64,000 nt of DNA. Origin: DATFQI01 sp963831105. GTDB lineage: Bacteria > Actinomycetota > Thermoleophilia > Solirubrobacterales > Solirubrobacteraceae. A model generated the notes under the pieces. That model made no database searches. It was not told the DNA's origin and worked only from the letters and a program-made list of their open reading frames with translations. The stretch is taken from NCBI GenBank assembly GCA_963831105.1, contig CAWHOS010000005.1:246438-310437 (forward strand), in the 5' to 3' direction. How positions within the stretch are numbered: position 1 is the first letter of the stretch; every line of letters begins with the position of its first letter. The translations under genes were made by a program, and so were the position numbers. This document shows, in pieces, positions 8,569 to 21,000 of the stretch.

Positions 8569-9351
8569 CTGGAGACCAACGTCAAAGCGATCGAGCTTAG
8601 GGAGCTCTGGCGCCGCTACAAAGGCAGCGGCTCTGATCGCGCGCGCGAACAGCTGGTCGTCGCGTACTCGCCGCTGGTCAAGTACGTGGCCGGCCGCATG
8701 TCGTCGGGCCTGCCCGCGCACGTCGAGGAGTCCGACCTCATCTCCTATGGCCTGATCGGCCTCATCAACGCCATCGAGCGCTTCGATCCCGAGCGCGAGA
8801 TCAAATTCGAGACGTACGCGATCACGCGCATCAAGGGCGCGATCATCGACGAGCTGCGCTCGCTCGACTGGGTGCCGCGCTCCGTGCGCGCCCGCGCCCG
8901 CGAGATCGAGCGGGTCCACGGCAAGCTCGAGCACCGGCTGCACCGGACGCCGACCGACGAGGAGATGGCGCGCGAGCTCAGCCTCTCGGTCGAGGAGTTC
9001 CAGGAGTCGCTGGTCAAGATCTCCAACTCGACCGTGGTCGCGCTCGACGAGCTGTGGGCCGTCTCGGACTCCTCGGGCGACCAGGTCTCGCTGCTGGACA
9101 CCCTGCACGATCCCGACGCGCCGGACCCCCAGCAGATCCTCGACGCCTCCGAGCTCAAGGACCGCCTGGCCGACGCGATCTCCGCGCTGCCCGAGCGCGA
9201 GAAGCTCGTGATCGCGCTCTACTACTACGAGAACCTGACCCTGCGCGAGATCGGCGAGGTCCTCGGCGTGACCGAGTCGCGCATCTCCCAGCTGCACACC
9301 AAGGCCGTGCTCCGCCTCAAGAGCCGCCTCCAGGGCGACAACCTCAGGTAG
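8569..9351 (+). CDS. whiG: Sigma factor of the FliA/WhiG family (sigma-28-like)
   Basis: 260 residues when read from CTG 8569. Region 1.2/2 is LWRRYKGSGSDRAREQLVV and YSPLVKYVAGRM; then FETYAITRIKGAIIDELRSLDW (region 2.4), VPRSVRARAREIE (3.0) and the region 4 helix-turn-helix LPEREKLVIALYYYENLTLREIGEVLGVTESRISQLH. Alignment from memory with Streptomyces WhiG needs the residues upstream of GTG 8677 and ATG 8686. The only start with a Shine-Dalgarno (GGAGG 8558-8562, 6-base spacer) is CTG 8569. In actinomycetes WhiG controls differentiation; FliA homologues control motility. No flagellar genes are seen here, so the regulon is open. Confidence 0.9.
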   Translation: METNVKAIELRELWRRYKGSGSDRAREQLVVAYSPLVKYVAGRMSSGLPAHVEESDLISYGLIGLINAIERFDPEREIKFETYAITRIKGAIIDELRSLDWVPRSVRARAREIERVHGKLEHRLHRTPTDEEMARELSLSVEEFQESLVKISNSTVVALDELWAVSDSSGDQVSLLDTLHDPDAPDPQQILDASELKDRLADAISALPEREKLVIALYYYENLTLREIGEVLGVTESRISQLHTKAVLRLKSRLQGDNLR

Positions 9352-9366
9352 CCTCCGCCGTTCCAT

Positions 9367-9388
9367 CTCCCCCTTGAGGGAGGGGGAG
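9367..9388 (+). promoter_or_regulatory. Hairpin between the sigma factor and EF-G2 genes
   Basis: CTCCCCC (9367-9373) pairs perfectly with GGGGGAG (9382-9388) around an 8-base loop, 15 bases after the sigma stop and 24 bases before the EF-G2 ATG. No T-tract follows. It may act as a weak terminator or attenuator between the two genes. Confidence 0.4.
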
Positions 9389-9412
9389 GCAGAGGAGAGC
9401 GAGGTGCCGGGC

Positions 9413-11479
9413 ATGTCCCATCCTGCAGACAGGATCCGCAATGTGGCGTTGGTGGGCCACCGGGGGAGCGGGAAGACGTCGCTGCACGAGGCCCTGCTGT
9501 TCGAGGCCGGTGCGACGACCCGTCTCGGCTCGGTGGCTGACGGTACGACGGTCTCGGACTCCGACGACGACGAGAAGTCGCGTGGGATGTCGATCTCCGC
9601 GTCGCTTGCCTCCTTCGACTGGCACGGCGTCAAGGTCAACCTGATCGACACCCCGGGCGAGCCGTCCTTCATCGCCGATGCCCTCGGCGCGCTGCGCGTG
9701 TGCGAGTCGGCCGTGTTCGTCGTCAACGCGGTCATGGGCGTCGAGGTCGGCACGCAGCGGCTGTGGCAGCGCGCCGCCGAGCTGGGCGTCGCCCGGCTGA
9801 TCTACGTGAACATGCTCGACCGCGAGCGGGCCGACTTCTTCCGCACGCTGGACTCCCTGAAGGGCGCCTTCGGGCCGCACGTGGTGGCGACGGAGATCCC
9901 GATCGGGTCCGAGCACGAGATCAGCGGCCTGATCGACCTCGTCGACATGAAGGCGTTCGCCTACGACGGCTCCGGCAAGGACAACTGCAAGGAGATCCCG
10001 ATCCCCGAGGACCTCCAGGAGCTCGCGCAGGAGTACCGCGAGAAGCTGATGGACGAGGTCGCCGAGAACTCCGAGACGCTGATGGAGCGCTACCTCGAGG
10101 GCGAGGAGATCTCGCACGAGGAGATCGTGTCCGCGCTCGAGGACGGCACGGACCACGGGCACATCTTCCCGGTGACCTGCGGCGTCGCCACCCAGCACCT
10201 CGGCGCCGACCGCCTGCTGGAGGCGATCGTCGACGACCTCCCGTCGCCCGTGCAGCACGGCGGGCTGGAGCTCGAGGACATGACGCTCGAGCCGACCGAG
10301 GACGGCGAGATGTTCGCCTACGTCTTCAAGACGCGCGCCGACCCGTTCGCGGGCCGCATCAACCTCTTCCGCGTCTACCAGGGCGTCATGACCCACGACA
10401 CGCAGGTGCTCAACACCCGCACCCATCACAAGGAGCGGATCGGGCAGCTGCTGGTCCCGCACGGCAAGGAGGTCTCGCACGCCGAGTCGTTCGGGCCGGG
10501 CGACATCGGCGCGGTGGCCAAGCTCAAGGAGACGCACGCCGGCGACTGGCTGGCCGAGCGCGACCAGCCGATCTCGATGCCCTCGATCCAGCTGCCGGCG
10601 CCGGTGATGGCGTTCGCGATGGAGCCCGTGGGCGACGAGGACAAGGCCTACACGGCCCTGCGGCGCCTGCAGGAGGAGGACCCGACGATCGACCTGCACC
10701 GCGACCCGCAGACGGGCGAGCAGATCGTCGCGGGCCTCTCGCAGATCCACGTCGAGGTGATCGTCGACCGGATGCGCTCGCGCTTCGGCGCCGAGGTCAA
10801 GCTCAAGCCCCCGCGCGTCCCCTACCAGGAGACGATCCGCGGCTCCGCCAAGGCCCACGGCCGCCACAAGAAGCAGACCGGCGGGCGCGGGCAGTTCGGC
10901 GACTGCCACATCGAGATCGAGCCGCTGCCCGACGGCGACGGCTTCGAGTTCGTCAACGCGATCAAGGGCGGCGTGATCCCGCAGGGCTTCATCCCGGCGG
11001 TCGAGAAGGGCGTGCTGGAGGCGATGCAGCAGGGCGCGATCGCCGGCTATCCGATCAAGGGCGTGCGCGTGCGGCTCTTCGACGGCAGCTACCACACGGT
11101 CGACTCGTCGGAGATGGCGTTCAAGATGGCCGGCTCGATCGCCATGAAGCAGGCGCTCGAGCAGGCCCGCCCGGTGCTGCTGGAGCCGATCATGCTCGTG
11201 ACGGCCTCCGTGCCCGACGAGTCCGTCGGCGACGTGATGGGCGACCTGTCCTCCCGCCGCGGGCGCCCGCTGGGCACCGAGGGCGTGGGCGGCATGACCG
11301 AGGTCAAGGCAGAGGTGCCGATGGCGGAGATGCTCAGCTACGCGCCCGACCTGCGCTCGATCACGGGCGGCCAGGGCGAGTACACGCTCGAGTTCGTCCG
11401 CTACGAGGAGGTCCCCGCGCACCTCGCCGACAAGGTCATCGCGAAGGCCGCGGCAGAAGAGGAGGCGGTGGCGCACTAA
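9413..11479 (+). CDS. Elongation factor G-like translational GTPase (EF-G2 type)
   Basis: 688 residues from ATG 9413, which has GAGGTG upstream; TTG 9374 is less likely. G1 is GHRGSGKT (15-22), G3 is DTPGEPS (79-85) and G4 is NMLDRE (133-138), where Met replaces the usual Lys of NKxD. Domains II-V follow, including GRGQFGDCHIEIEPLPDG (domain IV). The changed G4 and divergent switch region are typical of the second EF-G of actinobacteria and Thermus, whose role is less clear than that of FusA. There is no ribosomal-protein operon nearby, which also argues against the main fusA. Confidence 0.9.
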   Translation: MSHPADRIRNVALVGHRGSGKTSLHEALLFEAGATTRLGSVADGTTVSDSDDDEKSRGMSISASLASFDWHGVKVNLIDTPGEPSFIADALGALRVCESAVFVVNAVMGVEVGTQRLWQRAAELGVARLIYVNMLDRERADFFRTLDSLKGAFGPHVVATEIPIGSEHEISGLIDLVDMKAFAYDGSGKDNCKEIPIPEDLQELAQEYREKLMDEVAENSETLMERYLEGEEISHEEIVSALEDGTDHGHIFPVTCGVATQHLGADRLLEAIVDDLPSPVQHGGLELEDMTLEPTEDGEMFAYVFKTRADPFAGRINLFRVYQGVMTHDTQVLNTRTHHKERIGQLLVPHGKEVSHAESFGPGDIGAVAKLKETHAGDWLAERDQPISMPSIQLPAPVMAFAMEPVGDEDKAYTALRRLQEEDPTIDLHRDPQTGEQIVAGLSQIHVEVIVDRMRSRFGAEVKLKPPRVPYQETIRGSAKAHGRHKKQTGGRGQFGDCHIEIEPLPDGDGFEFVNAIKGGVIPQGFIPAVEKGVLEAMQQGAIAGYPIKGVRVRLFDGSYHTVDSSEMAFKMAGSIAMKQALEQARPVLLEPIMLVTASVPDESVGDVMGDLSSRRGRPLGTEGVGGMTEVKAEVPMAEMLSYAPDLRSITGGQGEYTLEFVRYEEVPAHLADKVIAKAAAEEEAVAH

Positions 11480-11510
11480 GGCGCGTTGGATAGGGTGTTT
11501 CGCCCGGAAA

Positions 11511-11562
11511 CCGCCGGATCTGGCCCCGGTCGCCGAACGGCCGTGCTACACCGATCCGGCGG
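11511..11562. promoter_or_regulatory. Perfect 10-bp inverted repeat after EF-G2
   Basis: CCGCCGGATC (11511-11520) is repeated inverted as GATCCGGCGG (11553-11562), 32 bases apart, in the 82-bp gap between EF-G2 and the zinc-ribbon protein. The right arm ends on the first base of the possible GTG start at 11562. It could be a terminator for EF-G2, or an operator/leader structure for the next gene; no T-tract is present. Confidence 0.45.
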
Positions 11563-12317
11563 TGTCCGTGCGACGTTACAACGTGCCCAAGACCACTGAC
11601 ATCAAGACCAATCAGGAGGACGTGGCCTGCGACATCTGCGGGCGCACGCTCCTGCGCGGCGAGCACGCCGAGGGGTTCCTCGCGGCGGGCCAGCGGCGCC
11701 AGGTCTGCGAGTTGTGCACCGCGCGCGCCCAGCACGAGGGCTGGATCCGCGAGTCCGGCGGTGACGATCTCGCGCTGCGCCACCCGCGCGGCGAGGGGCG
11801 CGGACGCTCGTTCCTGGACCGCCTGCGCACGCGCCGCGAGCGGGCGCGCGAGGTCAACGACGAGATCGAGGCCGACGAGGTGGCGCCCGCCCCGGCGCCC
11901 ACGCGCCGCCGCGAGCGAGAGCGCGAGCGCGACCGCGACCGCGAGGAGGCGCCCGAGCCCGTCGCCGAGGCGCCGCGCCGGCCGCGCCACGTACGCGCCG
12001 TGCCGACCAACGCCGATCTCAAGATGGAGCGCGCCTTGGAGGTCTTCAACGCCTCCGACCACACGCGCACCGTCGGCGGCGTGGCGCGCTCCCTCGGCGC
12101 CCCCGAGGTCTCCGTGCGGCCGCTGCCCGAGCGCCCCAGCGTCGTCGCGATCACGGTCATGTGGGAGCTGTCCTGGTACCGCTACGAGATCGACCTCTCC
12201 GACGAGGCGGGCGGCGTCCGGCGCGACGCGCAGGGCGATGAGCTGTCCGAGCTCGCCGACGACGACAAGGTCGCCAACGCGGCCGCCGACGACCGCGGCG
12301 GGCTGCACCTCTCCTAG
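11562..12317 (+). CDS. Hypothetical protein with N-terminal zinc ribbon
   Basis: 251 residues from GTG 11562 (GTG 11583 would shorten it by 7). CDIC at about 24-27 and CELC at about 50-53 form a likely treble-clef or ribbon zinc site (CxxC-x22-CxxC). A basic/acidic low-complexity linker follows (TRRRERERERDRDREE, then Pro/Ala-rich). The C-terminal part (NADLKMERALEVFNASDHTRTVGGVARSLGAPEVSVRPL) may be a compact domain with a helix-turn-helix-like helix pair, ending in ITVMWELSWYRYEIDL. A DNA- or RNA-associated role is a guess; the family is not recognised. Confidence 0.65.
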   Translation: MSVRRYNVPKTTDIKTNQEDVACDICGRTLLRGEHAEGFLAAGQRRQVCELCTARAQHEGWIRESGGDDLALRHPRGEGRGRSFLDRLRTRRERAREVNDEIEADEVAPAPAPTRRRERERERDRDREEAPEPVAEAPRRPRHVRAVPTNADLKMERALEVFNASDHTRTVGGVARSLGAPEVSVRPLPERPSVVAITVMWELSWYRYEIDLSDEAGGVRRDAQGDELSELADDDKVANAAADDRGGLHLS

Positions 12318-12387
12318 CCCCTGTCCAGGCGGCTCGACGGATGGACGACTGCCTTCCCGCCACCGCCTTGGCTAGCATCCTTCAGCA

Positions 12388-12600
12388 ATGATCTACTGCG
12401 TCGTTCCGGAGCCGCTTGCGGACGAGCTCTATGACAAGCTCGCCAACTACTACGAGGACGACCCCAACGTGACGGTGATCGTCGACCGTCGCAAGCAGGA
12501 GCGCCGCGAGGCCGGAGGCGGCGGCGGGCTGCGCGAAGTGCGCGACCGGCGGCGCCCGCGCGTGACCGGCGACTTCGCACCGCTCGCCTCGGACGCCTAG
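12388..12600 (+). CDS. Small conserved hypothetical protein
   Basis: 70 residues. MIYCVVPEPLADELYDKLANYYEDDPNVTVIVDRRKQERRE has a beta-alpha-beta pattern and ends in a basic, glycine-rich tail (RDRRRPRVTGDF). It lies between the zinc-ribbon gene and the RNase H-dioxygenase fusion, 10 bases before the latter, and is probably co-transcribed. I have the impression that similar short proteins (IYxVIPxEL...DNPNVxVIVDRR) are common in this class, but no function is known to me. Confidence 0.65.
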   Translation: MIYCVVPEPLADELYDKLANYYEDDPNVTVIVDRRKQERREAGGGGGLREVRDRRRPRVTGDFAPLASDA

Positions 12601-12610
12601 CCTGCAGTCC

Positions 12611-13783
12611 GTGAAGGTCGTCGTCCACGTGGACGGCGGTGCTCGCGGCAACCCTGGACCGGCCGCGGCGGCCGCCGTTATCAGCTCGCCCGAGGGCGAG
12701 GAGCTCGACGAGGCCGCCGTGCGCATCGGCGCCGCGACCAACAACGTCGCGGAGTACCGCGCGCTGCTGCTCGGGCTCGAGCGCGCGAAGGCGCTCGGCG
12801 CCGACGAGGTCGAGGTCGTCAACGACTCCGAGCTGGTCGCCAAGCAGGTCAACGGGGAGTACCGCGTCAAGCACGCCGACCTCAAGCCGCTGCACGCCCA
12901 GGCGCTGCAGGCGCTGGGCGGCTTCGAGCGCTGGGCGATCCGCTCCGTCCCGCGCGCGCAGAACGCGGGCGCGGACAAGCTCGTCAACCAGGCGCTCGAC
13001 GCCGATCCCGACGGGGCGGACGCCGAGCCCGAGCCGGCTGCCGCGCCCGCGCCGCCACCGCAGGGGCGCAGCGGCGGCACCGACTACGCGACCTACCTGC
13101 TGATCGACGACCTGCTCGGGCTGCAGCGCCCGCTCACCCCGGACGCGCACGACGAGCTGCTGTTCATCATCGTCCACCAGTCCTACGAGCTGTGGTTCAA
13201 GCTGATCCTGCACGAGCTCACGCGCGCCCGCGACGAGCTGCTCGCCGGCCGCGCGTACGCGGCCGTGCCGCGCCTGGAGCGCACGGTGGAGATCGAGCGG
13301 CTGCTCCTCAAGCACCTGGACGTGCTCGAGACGATGGGGCCGGAGGGCTTCCTGGAGTTCCGCGACCCGCTCGCGCCCGCGTCCGGCTTCCAGTCCGTGC
13401 AGTTCCGGGCGATCGAGTGGATCTCCGGCCTGCGCGACACCTTCCCCGACGACGCCGAGCCGCCGCCCGGCCCGACCCTCTACGAGGCGTTCCGCGCCTG
13501 CGCCGGGCTGCCCGAGGAGCAGGAGGAGCGGCTGGAGGCGTTGGCGCAGCTCTATCGCGACCACGACGAGGACCCGCAGCGCGCCTGGCTCCACCGCGTG
13601 GCCGAGCGGCTGGTCGACCACGACGAGGGCGTCGCCCTCTGGCGCCACCACCACGTCCTGATGGCCGCGCGCGAGATCGGCAGCCGCCGCGGCACGGGCG
13701 GCTCGCCCGGCGTGCCGTACCTGAAGACGACGCTCGACCGCCGCTTCTTCCCGGAGCTGTGGGACGTGCGCGTCCGACTGTGA
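12611..13783 (+). CDS. Fusion protein: RNase HI-like domain + tryptophan 2,3-dioxygenase
   Basis: 390 residues in one uninterrupted frame. Residues 1-132 are an RNase HI domain with all four catalytic acids in place: D8 (VDGGARGNPG), E49 (NNVAEYRAL), D72 (VVNDSEL), D122 (NAGADKLV). Residues 135-156 are an Ala/Pro/Gly-rich linker. Residues 157-390 are tryptophan 2,3-dioxygenase: VHQSYELWFKLILHEL (H189), FQSVQFRAIEW (R266), WRHHHVLM (haem-ligand His at 346-348), GTGGSPGVPYLKTTLD. The dioxygenase opens tryptophan to N-formylkynurenine. No ATG, GTG or TTG with a Shine-Dalgarno occurs near the junction, so separate translation looks unlikely. No other kynurenine-pathway gene is nearby. Confidence 0.88.
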   Translation: MKVVVHVDGGARGNPGPAAAAAVISSPEGEELDEAAVRIGAATNNVAEYRALLLGLERAKALGADEVEVVNDSELVAKQVNGEYRVKHADLKPLHAQALQALGGFERWAIRSVPRAQNAGADKLVNQALDADPDGADAEPEPAAAPAPPPQGRSGGTDYATYLLIDDLLGLQRPLTPDAHDELLFIIVHQSYELWFKLILHELTRARDELLAGRAYAAVPRLERTVEIERLLLKHLDVLETMGPEGFLEFRDPLAPASGFQSVQFRAIEWISGLRDTFPDDAEPPPGPTLYEAFRACAGLPEEQEERLEALAQLYRDHDEDPQRAWLHRVAERLVDHDEGVALWRHHHVLMAAREIGSRRGTGGSPGVPYLKTTLDRRFFPELWDVRVRL

Positions 13784-13841
13784 GGGCGCCAGGCCTCGCC
13801 GGCGAGGCATCCGCGGGATGCGGTGGGCGCGCATCACCCGC

Positions 13842-14654
13842 ATGTCCGAATCCCTGAACTACATCAACAAGATCATCGACGAGGAGAACGCGGAGAAGTC
13901 CGCGCACACCCGCCGTCAGATGATCGGCGGCGCGGGTGCCGTGATCGGCGGCATGGGCCTCATGGGCCTCGCCTCCGGCGACGCGTTCGCCCAGGGCAGG
14001 AACTCGCCGAACACGGTCGAGAACATCACGACGGTGGCCGCGACCGCCGAGGTGCTGGCGACGATCGTCAACACGGTCGGCTACGAGCGGGTGCCGCTCG
14101 ACGACGTCACGAAGCGCAACATCGCGGCCGCCGCGATCGAAGAGAAGATCCACTACGAGACCCTGATCTCCGACGCGGTCGGCGCCAAGCCCGCCACCAA
14201 GCGGATCTGGGTCCCGAACGAGGTCTTCGCCAGCCCGCAGAACTTTCTCAACACGCTGGTCGTCGGCGATCAGATCTTCATCAACGCCTACCTGATCGGC
14301 GTGACCGCCTTCGCGCGCGCAGGCAAGCTCACCGGGTCGCGCTTCGCGCGCTTCTCGGCGGAGTTCATGGGCGCCGAGGCCGTGCACCGCGCGCTCGCGC
14401 TGCAGTCGCTGGGCAAGCTCGGCAACGACCGCGTGTTCATGCGCTTCGGCGGCCGCGAGGAGGCCCCGGGCCTGCCCACCACCGGCAGCGACGGCTTCTA
14501 CGACATCCGCCAGGCCGTCACCCAGCTCGAAGCCGCCGGCTTCGGCTTCGGCAAGGAGGGCTCCAAGGCCGGGCAGTTCTACGAGTACGACGAGGTGTCC
14601 AAGCGGACCCCGGACCCCGGATTCCCGGCGGTCAACACCCGCAAGCCGGTCTAG
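13842..14654 (+). CDS. Exported ferritin-like domain protein (Tat signal)
   Basis: 270 residues from ATG 13842. HTRRQMIGGAGAVIGGMGLMGLASGDAFA (residues 22-50) is a twin-arginine signal with an AxA-type cleavage site; residues 1-21 are an unusual N-terminal extension. The mature part is helical with acidic residues at iron-binding-like spacings (AAAAIEEKIHYETLI, AEFMGAEAVHRALAL), fitting the Ferritin_2/DUF4439 type. Such proteins are common in Thermoleophilia, usually of unknown role, often linked to oxidative stress. The stop overlaps the convergent REC-GGDEF stop. Confidence 0.75.
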   Translation: MSESLNYINKIIDEENAEKSAHTRRQMIGGAGAVIGGMGLMGLASGDAFAQGRNSPNTVENITTVAATAEVLATIVNTVGYERVPLDDVTKRNIAAAAIEEKIHYETLISDAVGAKPATKRIWVPNEVFASPQNFLNTLVVGDQIFINAYLIGVTAFARAGKLTGSRFARFSAEFMGAEAVHRALALQSLGKLGNDRVFMRFGGREEAPGLPTTGSDGFYDIRQAVTQLEAAGFGFGKEGSKAGQFYEYDEVSKRTPDPGFPAVNTRKPV

Positions 14655-15565
14655 GCGCGCGGACCGCGGGTGGCGCCTGCGCCGCCCGCGGCCTCGACCT
14701 CGACGCGGTTGCGGCCGCGCTCCTTGGCGCGGTAGAGGGCGCGGTCGGCGAGCTCGAACAACTCGTCGGGCGAGCAGGCCGCGCTCCCGAGCCCGGCCAC
14801 GCCGACGCTCGCCGTCACGGCCCCGCCGCCGGGGTGCTCGAGCCCGAGCGCCTCGACGGCGGCCCGCAGGCGCTCCGCGGCGAGCTCGGCGCCCGCGAGC
14901 GTCTGCTCGGGCAGGAGCACCAGGAACTCCTCGCCGCCGTATCGGTAGAGCGTGTCGCCGCGCCGGATCGTGCGCGCCAGGGCCGCGGCGACCTCGCGCA
15001 GCACGTCGTCGCCCGCGCGGTGGCCGGCGCTGTCGTTGAGCGCCTTGAAGTTGTCGACGTCGAGCAGCGCGACGCAGTACGCGTGGCCGTAGCGCGACAC
15101 CCGCCCGCACAGCGTGTCGAGGTCCTCGGCCAGCCGGAGCCGGTTCCCGATCCCGGTGAGCGTGTCCAGTCGCGCGTCGCTGTGCATGCGGCGGTGCAGC
15201 TCGGTGACCCGCTGGGCCGCGATCAGCTTGCGCTCGAGCACGGCCGGGTCGAGCGGCTTGATCACGAGGTCGTCGGCGCCCGCCTCCATCGCCGCGCGGG
15301 CGCGGTCCTCGTCCGCCTGCGCGGTCACGACGACCACGTAGGCGTAGGGCGCGTCGGGCGTGGAGCGGATCCGGCTCACGAGCTCGGAGCCGTCGAGACC
15401 GGGCATCGAGAGGTCCGTGATGACGACCTCGGGATGCTGCTCGGCGAAGATCTCCGACGCCGCGTGGCCGTCCTCGGCGGTGAGGCACTCGTGGTCGAGC
15501 CGCTCGACCGCCGCGGCCAGCAGCAGCCGGGATCCAGGGTCGTCCTCGGCTATCAGCACTTTCAT
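14651..15565 (-). CDS. Response regulator with GGDEF output (diguanylate cyclase)
   Basis: 304 residues from ATG 15565 (MKVLIAEDD). The receiver domain has acidic pocket EDD at 7-9, phosphoacceptor in VVITDLSMPGLDG and Lys in LVIKPLDP. The GGDEF domain has DTLTGIGNRLRL, LLDVDNFKALNDSAGH and active-site GGEEF, so c-di-GMP synthesis is plausible. An RxxD inhibitory site is not clear. It is divergent from the hybrid kinase gene at 15631, so the two probably share a regulatory region and may form one phosphorelay. Confidence 0.93.
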   Translation of the reverse strand: MKVLIAEDDPGSRLLLAAAVERLDHECLTAEDGHAASEIFAEQHPEVVITDLSMPGLDGSELVSRIRSTPDAPYAYVVVVTAQADEDRARAAMEAGADDLVIKPLDPAVLERKLIAAQRVTELHRRMHSDARLDTLTGIGNRLRLAEDLDTLCGRVSRYGHAYCVALLDVDNFKALNDSAGHRAGDDVLREVAAALARTIRRGDTLYRYGGEEFLVLLPEQTLAGAELAAERLRAAVEALGLEHPGGGAVTASVGVAGLGSAACSPDELFELADRALYRAKERGRNRVEVEAAGGAGATRGPRA

Positions 15566-15630
15566 GGAGGCGGATTGGAATATCACGCGGGTCAACGATC
15601 CCGCGCCGCGGCCGATCTAAGAGCGAGAAC

Positions 15631-18751
<3,121 letters not shown>

Positions 18752-18755
<4 letters not shown>

Positions 18756-20968
18756 CGCACGCGATCGCCGTCGGCTGGGACGTCGCGATCGTCGCCGCGG
18801 TGATCGCCCTCGCCGCCGCCGCGATCGCCGTGCGCCTGTGGCACGTGACCCGGCGCGCCGAGGCCGCGGCCGCTGAGCTGCACGCGTCGCGCGAGCGCTA
18901 CCGCGCGCTCGCGTCCCACCTCCCCGACGTCTCCGTGCTCGTCTTCGACCGCGAGCTGCGCTTCACGCTGGTGGAGGGCGCCGCGCTCGAGCACCACGGC
19001 TGGCGCCGCGACGAGCTGGAGGGGCGGCTCGTGACCGAGGCCGTGCCGGCGGAGCGCGCGGCCGAGCTGGTGCCGCTCTACCGCGCCGCGCTGGCGGGCA
19101 CGACGACCACCACCGAGATGCACGGCGTCCGCGGCGGCGACTACCACCTGGACATCGTCCCCGTGCGCGACGCCGCCGGCGCGATCGTCGGCGGCATGAA
19201 CGTGCTGCGCGACGTCACCGAGCGCAAGGTCCTCGAGGGCCGGGAGGCGCTGCTCGGCGCCGTCATGGCCGAGCTGGCCGACACGCTGCGGATCTGCGAC
19301 CAGTACGGCAACCTGCTGCGCTTCGCCGAGGACGACCGCCGCCTGGGCACCGCGCCCGCGGACCGCGGCGTGGACCCGCTCGACTGGCCGCGGCACCTCG
19401 GCGTGGCCGAGGTCGACGGGCAGCCCGCCACCGCGGCGTCCGTCCCGCTCTACCGCGCGCTGCACGGCGAGCTCGTCGAGGGCGCCGAGGTCGTCACCGA
19501 GAGCGGACGCCGGCTCCACGTCACCGCGCGCCCGGTGGTCGGGCCGGAGGGCGAGAGCATCGGCGCCGTCGGCGCGGACGTCGACGTGACCGAGCAGCGC
19601 GAAGCGCTCGGCCGCGCGCGCGAGAGCGAGCGGCGCTACCGCACCGTCGTAGACGGCGTGCGCGACACGGTCTTCCAGACCGACCTCGAGGGCCGCTGGA
19701 CCTTCCTGGGCGGCGGCTTCGAGCACGCCACGGGCTACGACGCGGCCGCGATGACCGGTCGCCGCTGCTGGGACATCGTCCACCCCGAGGACCGCACGAC
19801 CCACGCCCGCGCGTTCGGCCCGCTGATCAGCGGCGAGTCGGCCTTCGTCCGCCACCGCCACCGCGTCGTGACCGCCGCCGGCGCGGTGCGCTGGGCCGAG
19901 GTCCGCGCCCAGCTGATGCACGGCGAGGACGGCGCGCCGGAGTGCATCGGCGGCGTGGTCGAGGACGTCACGGACGAGCACCGCGCCCAGCAGTACGGCG
20001 CCGCCGAGCGCGCCGTGCTGGACCTGCTCTCGGGCGCCGACAGCACGAGCGCGGCGATGCCGTCGATCCTCGAGGCGCTCTGCCGCCACCTCGAATGGGA
20101 CCTCGCGGAGCTGTGGAGCCCCGACGAGGCCGGCGACGTGCTCGTGGTCTCGGGCGGCTGGCGGCGCGACCGCGGCCCGCGGACCGCCTTCGAGCTCAAG
20201 GCGGGGGAGGTGACCTTCGAGATGGGCGACGGCCTGCCGGGCCTCGCGTGGGCCCAGCGCATCCCGGTCTGGTGCCCGGACATCTCGGCCGACGACCGGC
20301 TCCCGCGCCGCGCGGAGGCCGAGCAGGCCGGCATGCGCTCGGCGATGGCGCTGCCGATCGCCAAGGGCCAGGAGCCCCTGGCCGTCGTCCTGTTCGTCTC
20401 GCGCGAGCGGCGCGAGGCGGCACCGGGGATGGAGCGGCTGCTCGAGTCGATCGCCTCCCATATCGCGCAGTTCGTCGAGCGCTCGCGGCTGCTCGACCAG
20501 CTCCGCTCGACCGCCCGCACCGACCCGCTGACCGGGCTCGCCAACCGCCGCGCCTGGGACGACGAGCTCGGCCGCGAGCTCGTGCGCTCGCGCCGCTACG
20601 AGAGCCGCCTCTGCCTGGCGATGCTCGACCTCGACCACTTCAAGCGCTTCAACGACGCCCGCGGCCACCAGGCCGGCGACAAGCTGCTCGAGGACGCCGC
20701 GCGCGCCTGGAGCGGCCTGCTGCGCCCGACGGACACGCTCGCCCGCTACGGCGGCGAGGAGTTCGCGCTGCTGCTGCCGCACTGCGACACGGCCACCGCC
20801 GAGGCGATCGTGGCGCGCCTGCTCGACGGCGTCCCCGGCGGCCAGACCGCCTCCTGCGGCATCGCCGAGTGGGACGGCGACGAGACCGCCGAGGCCCTCA
20901 CCGCCCGCGCCGACGCGGCGCTCTATATGGCCAAGCGCGCCGGGCGCGCGCAGGCCGTGCTCGTCTGA
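18752..20968 (+). CDS. Membrane PAS-PAS-PAS-GAF-GGDEF protein (diguanylate cyclase)
   Basis: 738 residues from GTG 18752, whose GTGA overlaps the stop of the hybrid kinase; translational coupling is likely. An N-terminal helix (VAIVAAVIALAAAAIAVRLW) anchors it. Three PAS domains follow (about 45-175, 175-285, 290-400), the third with a PAC-like VRWAEVRAQLMHGEDG. Then come a GAF domain (about 415-560, GMRSAMALPIAKG) and GGDEF with TDPLTGLANRRAWDDEL, LDLDHFKRFNDARGH and active-site GGEEF (667-671). It should make c-di-GMP under sensory control. The neighbourhood implies one circuit with the kinase and the REC-GGDEF protein. Confidence 0.93.
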
Positions 20969-21000
20969 CGCCACGGCGCCGGCGTTAGAGTGCGTCGGGT

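Noticed and set aside
9344..11476. A 710-residue reading frame on the minus strand across the EF-G2 gene
   Set aside because: It is antisense to a clearly conserved gene, has His/Arg/Leu/Asp-biased composition and no motifs; long antisense frames are expected at this GC content.
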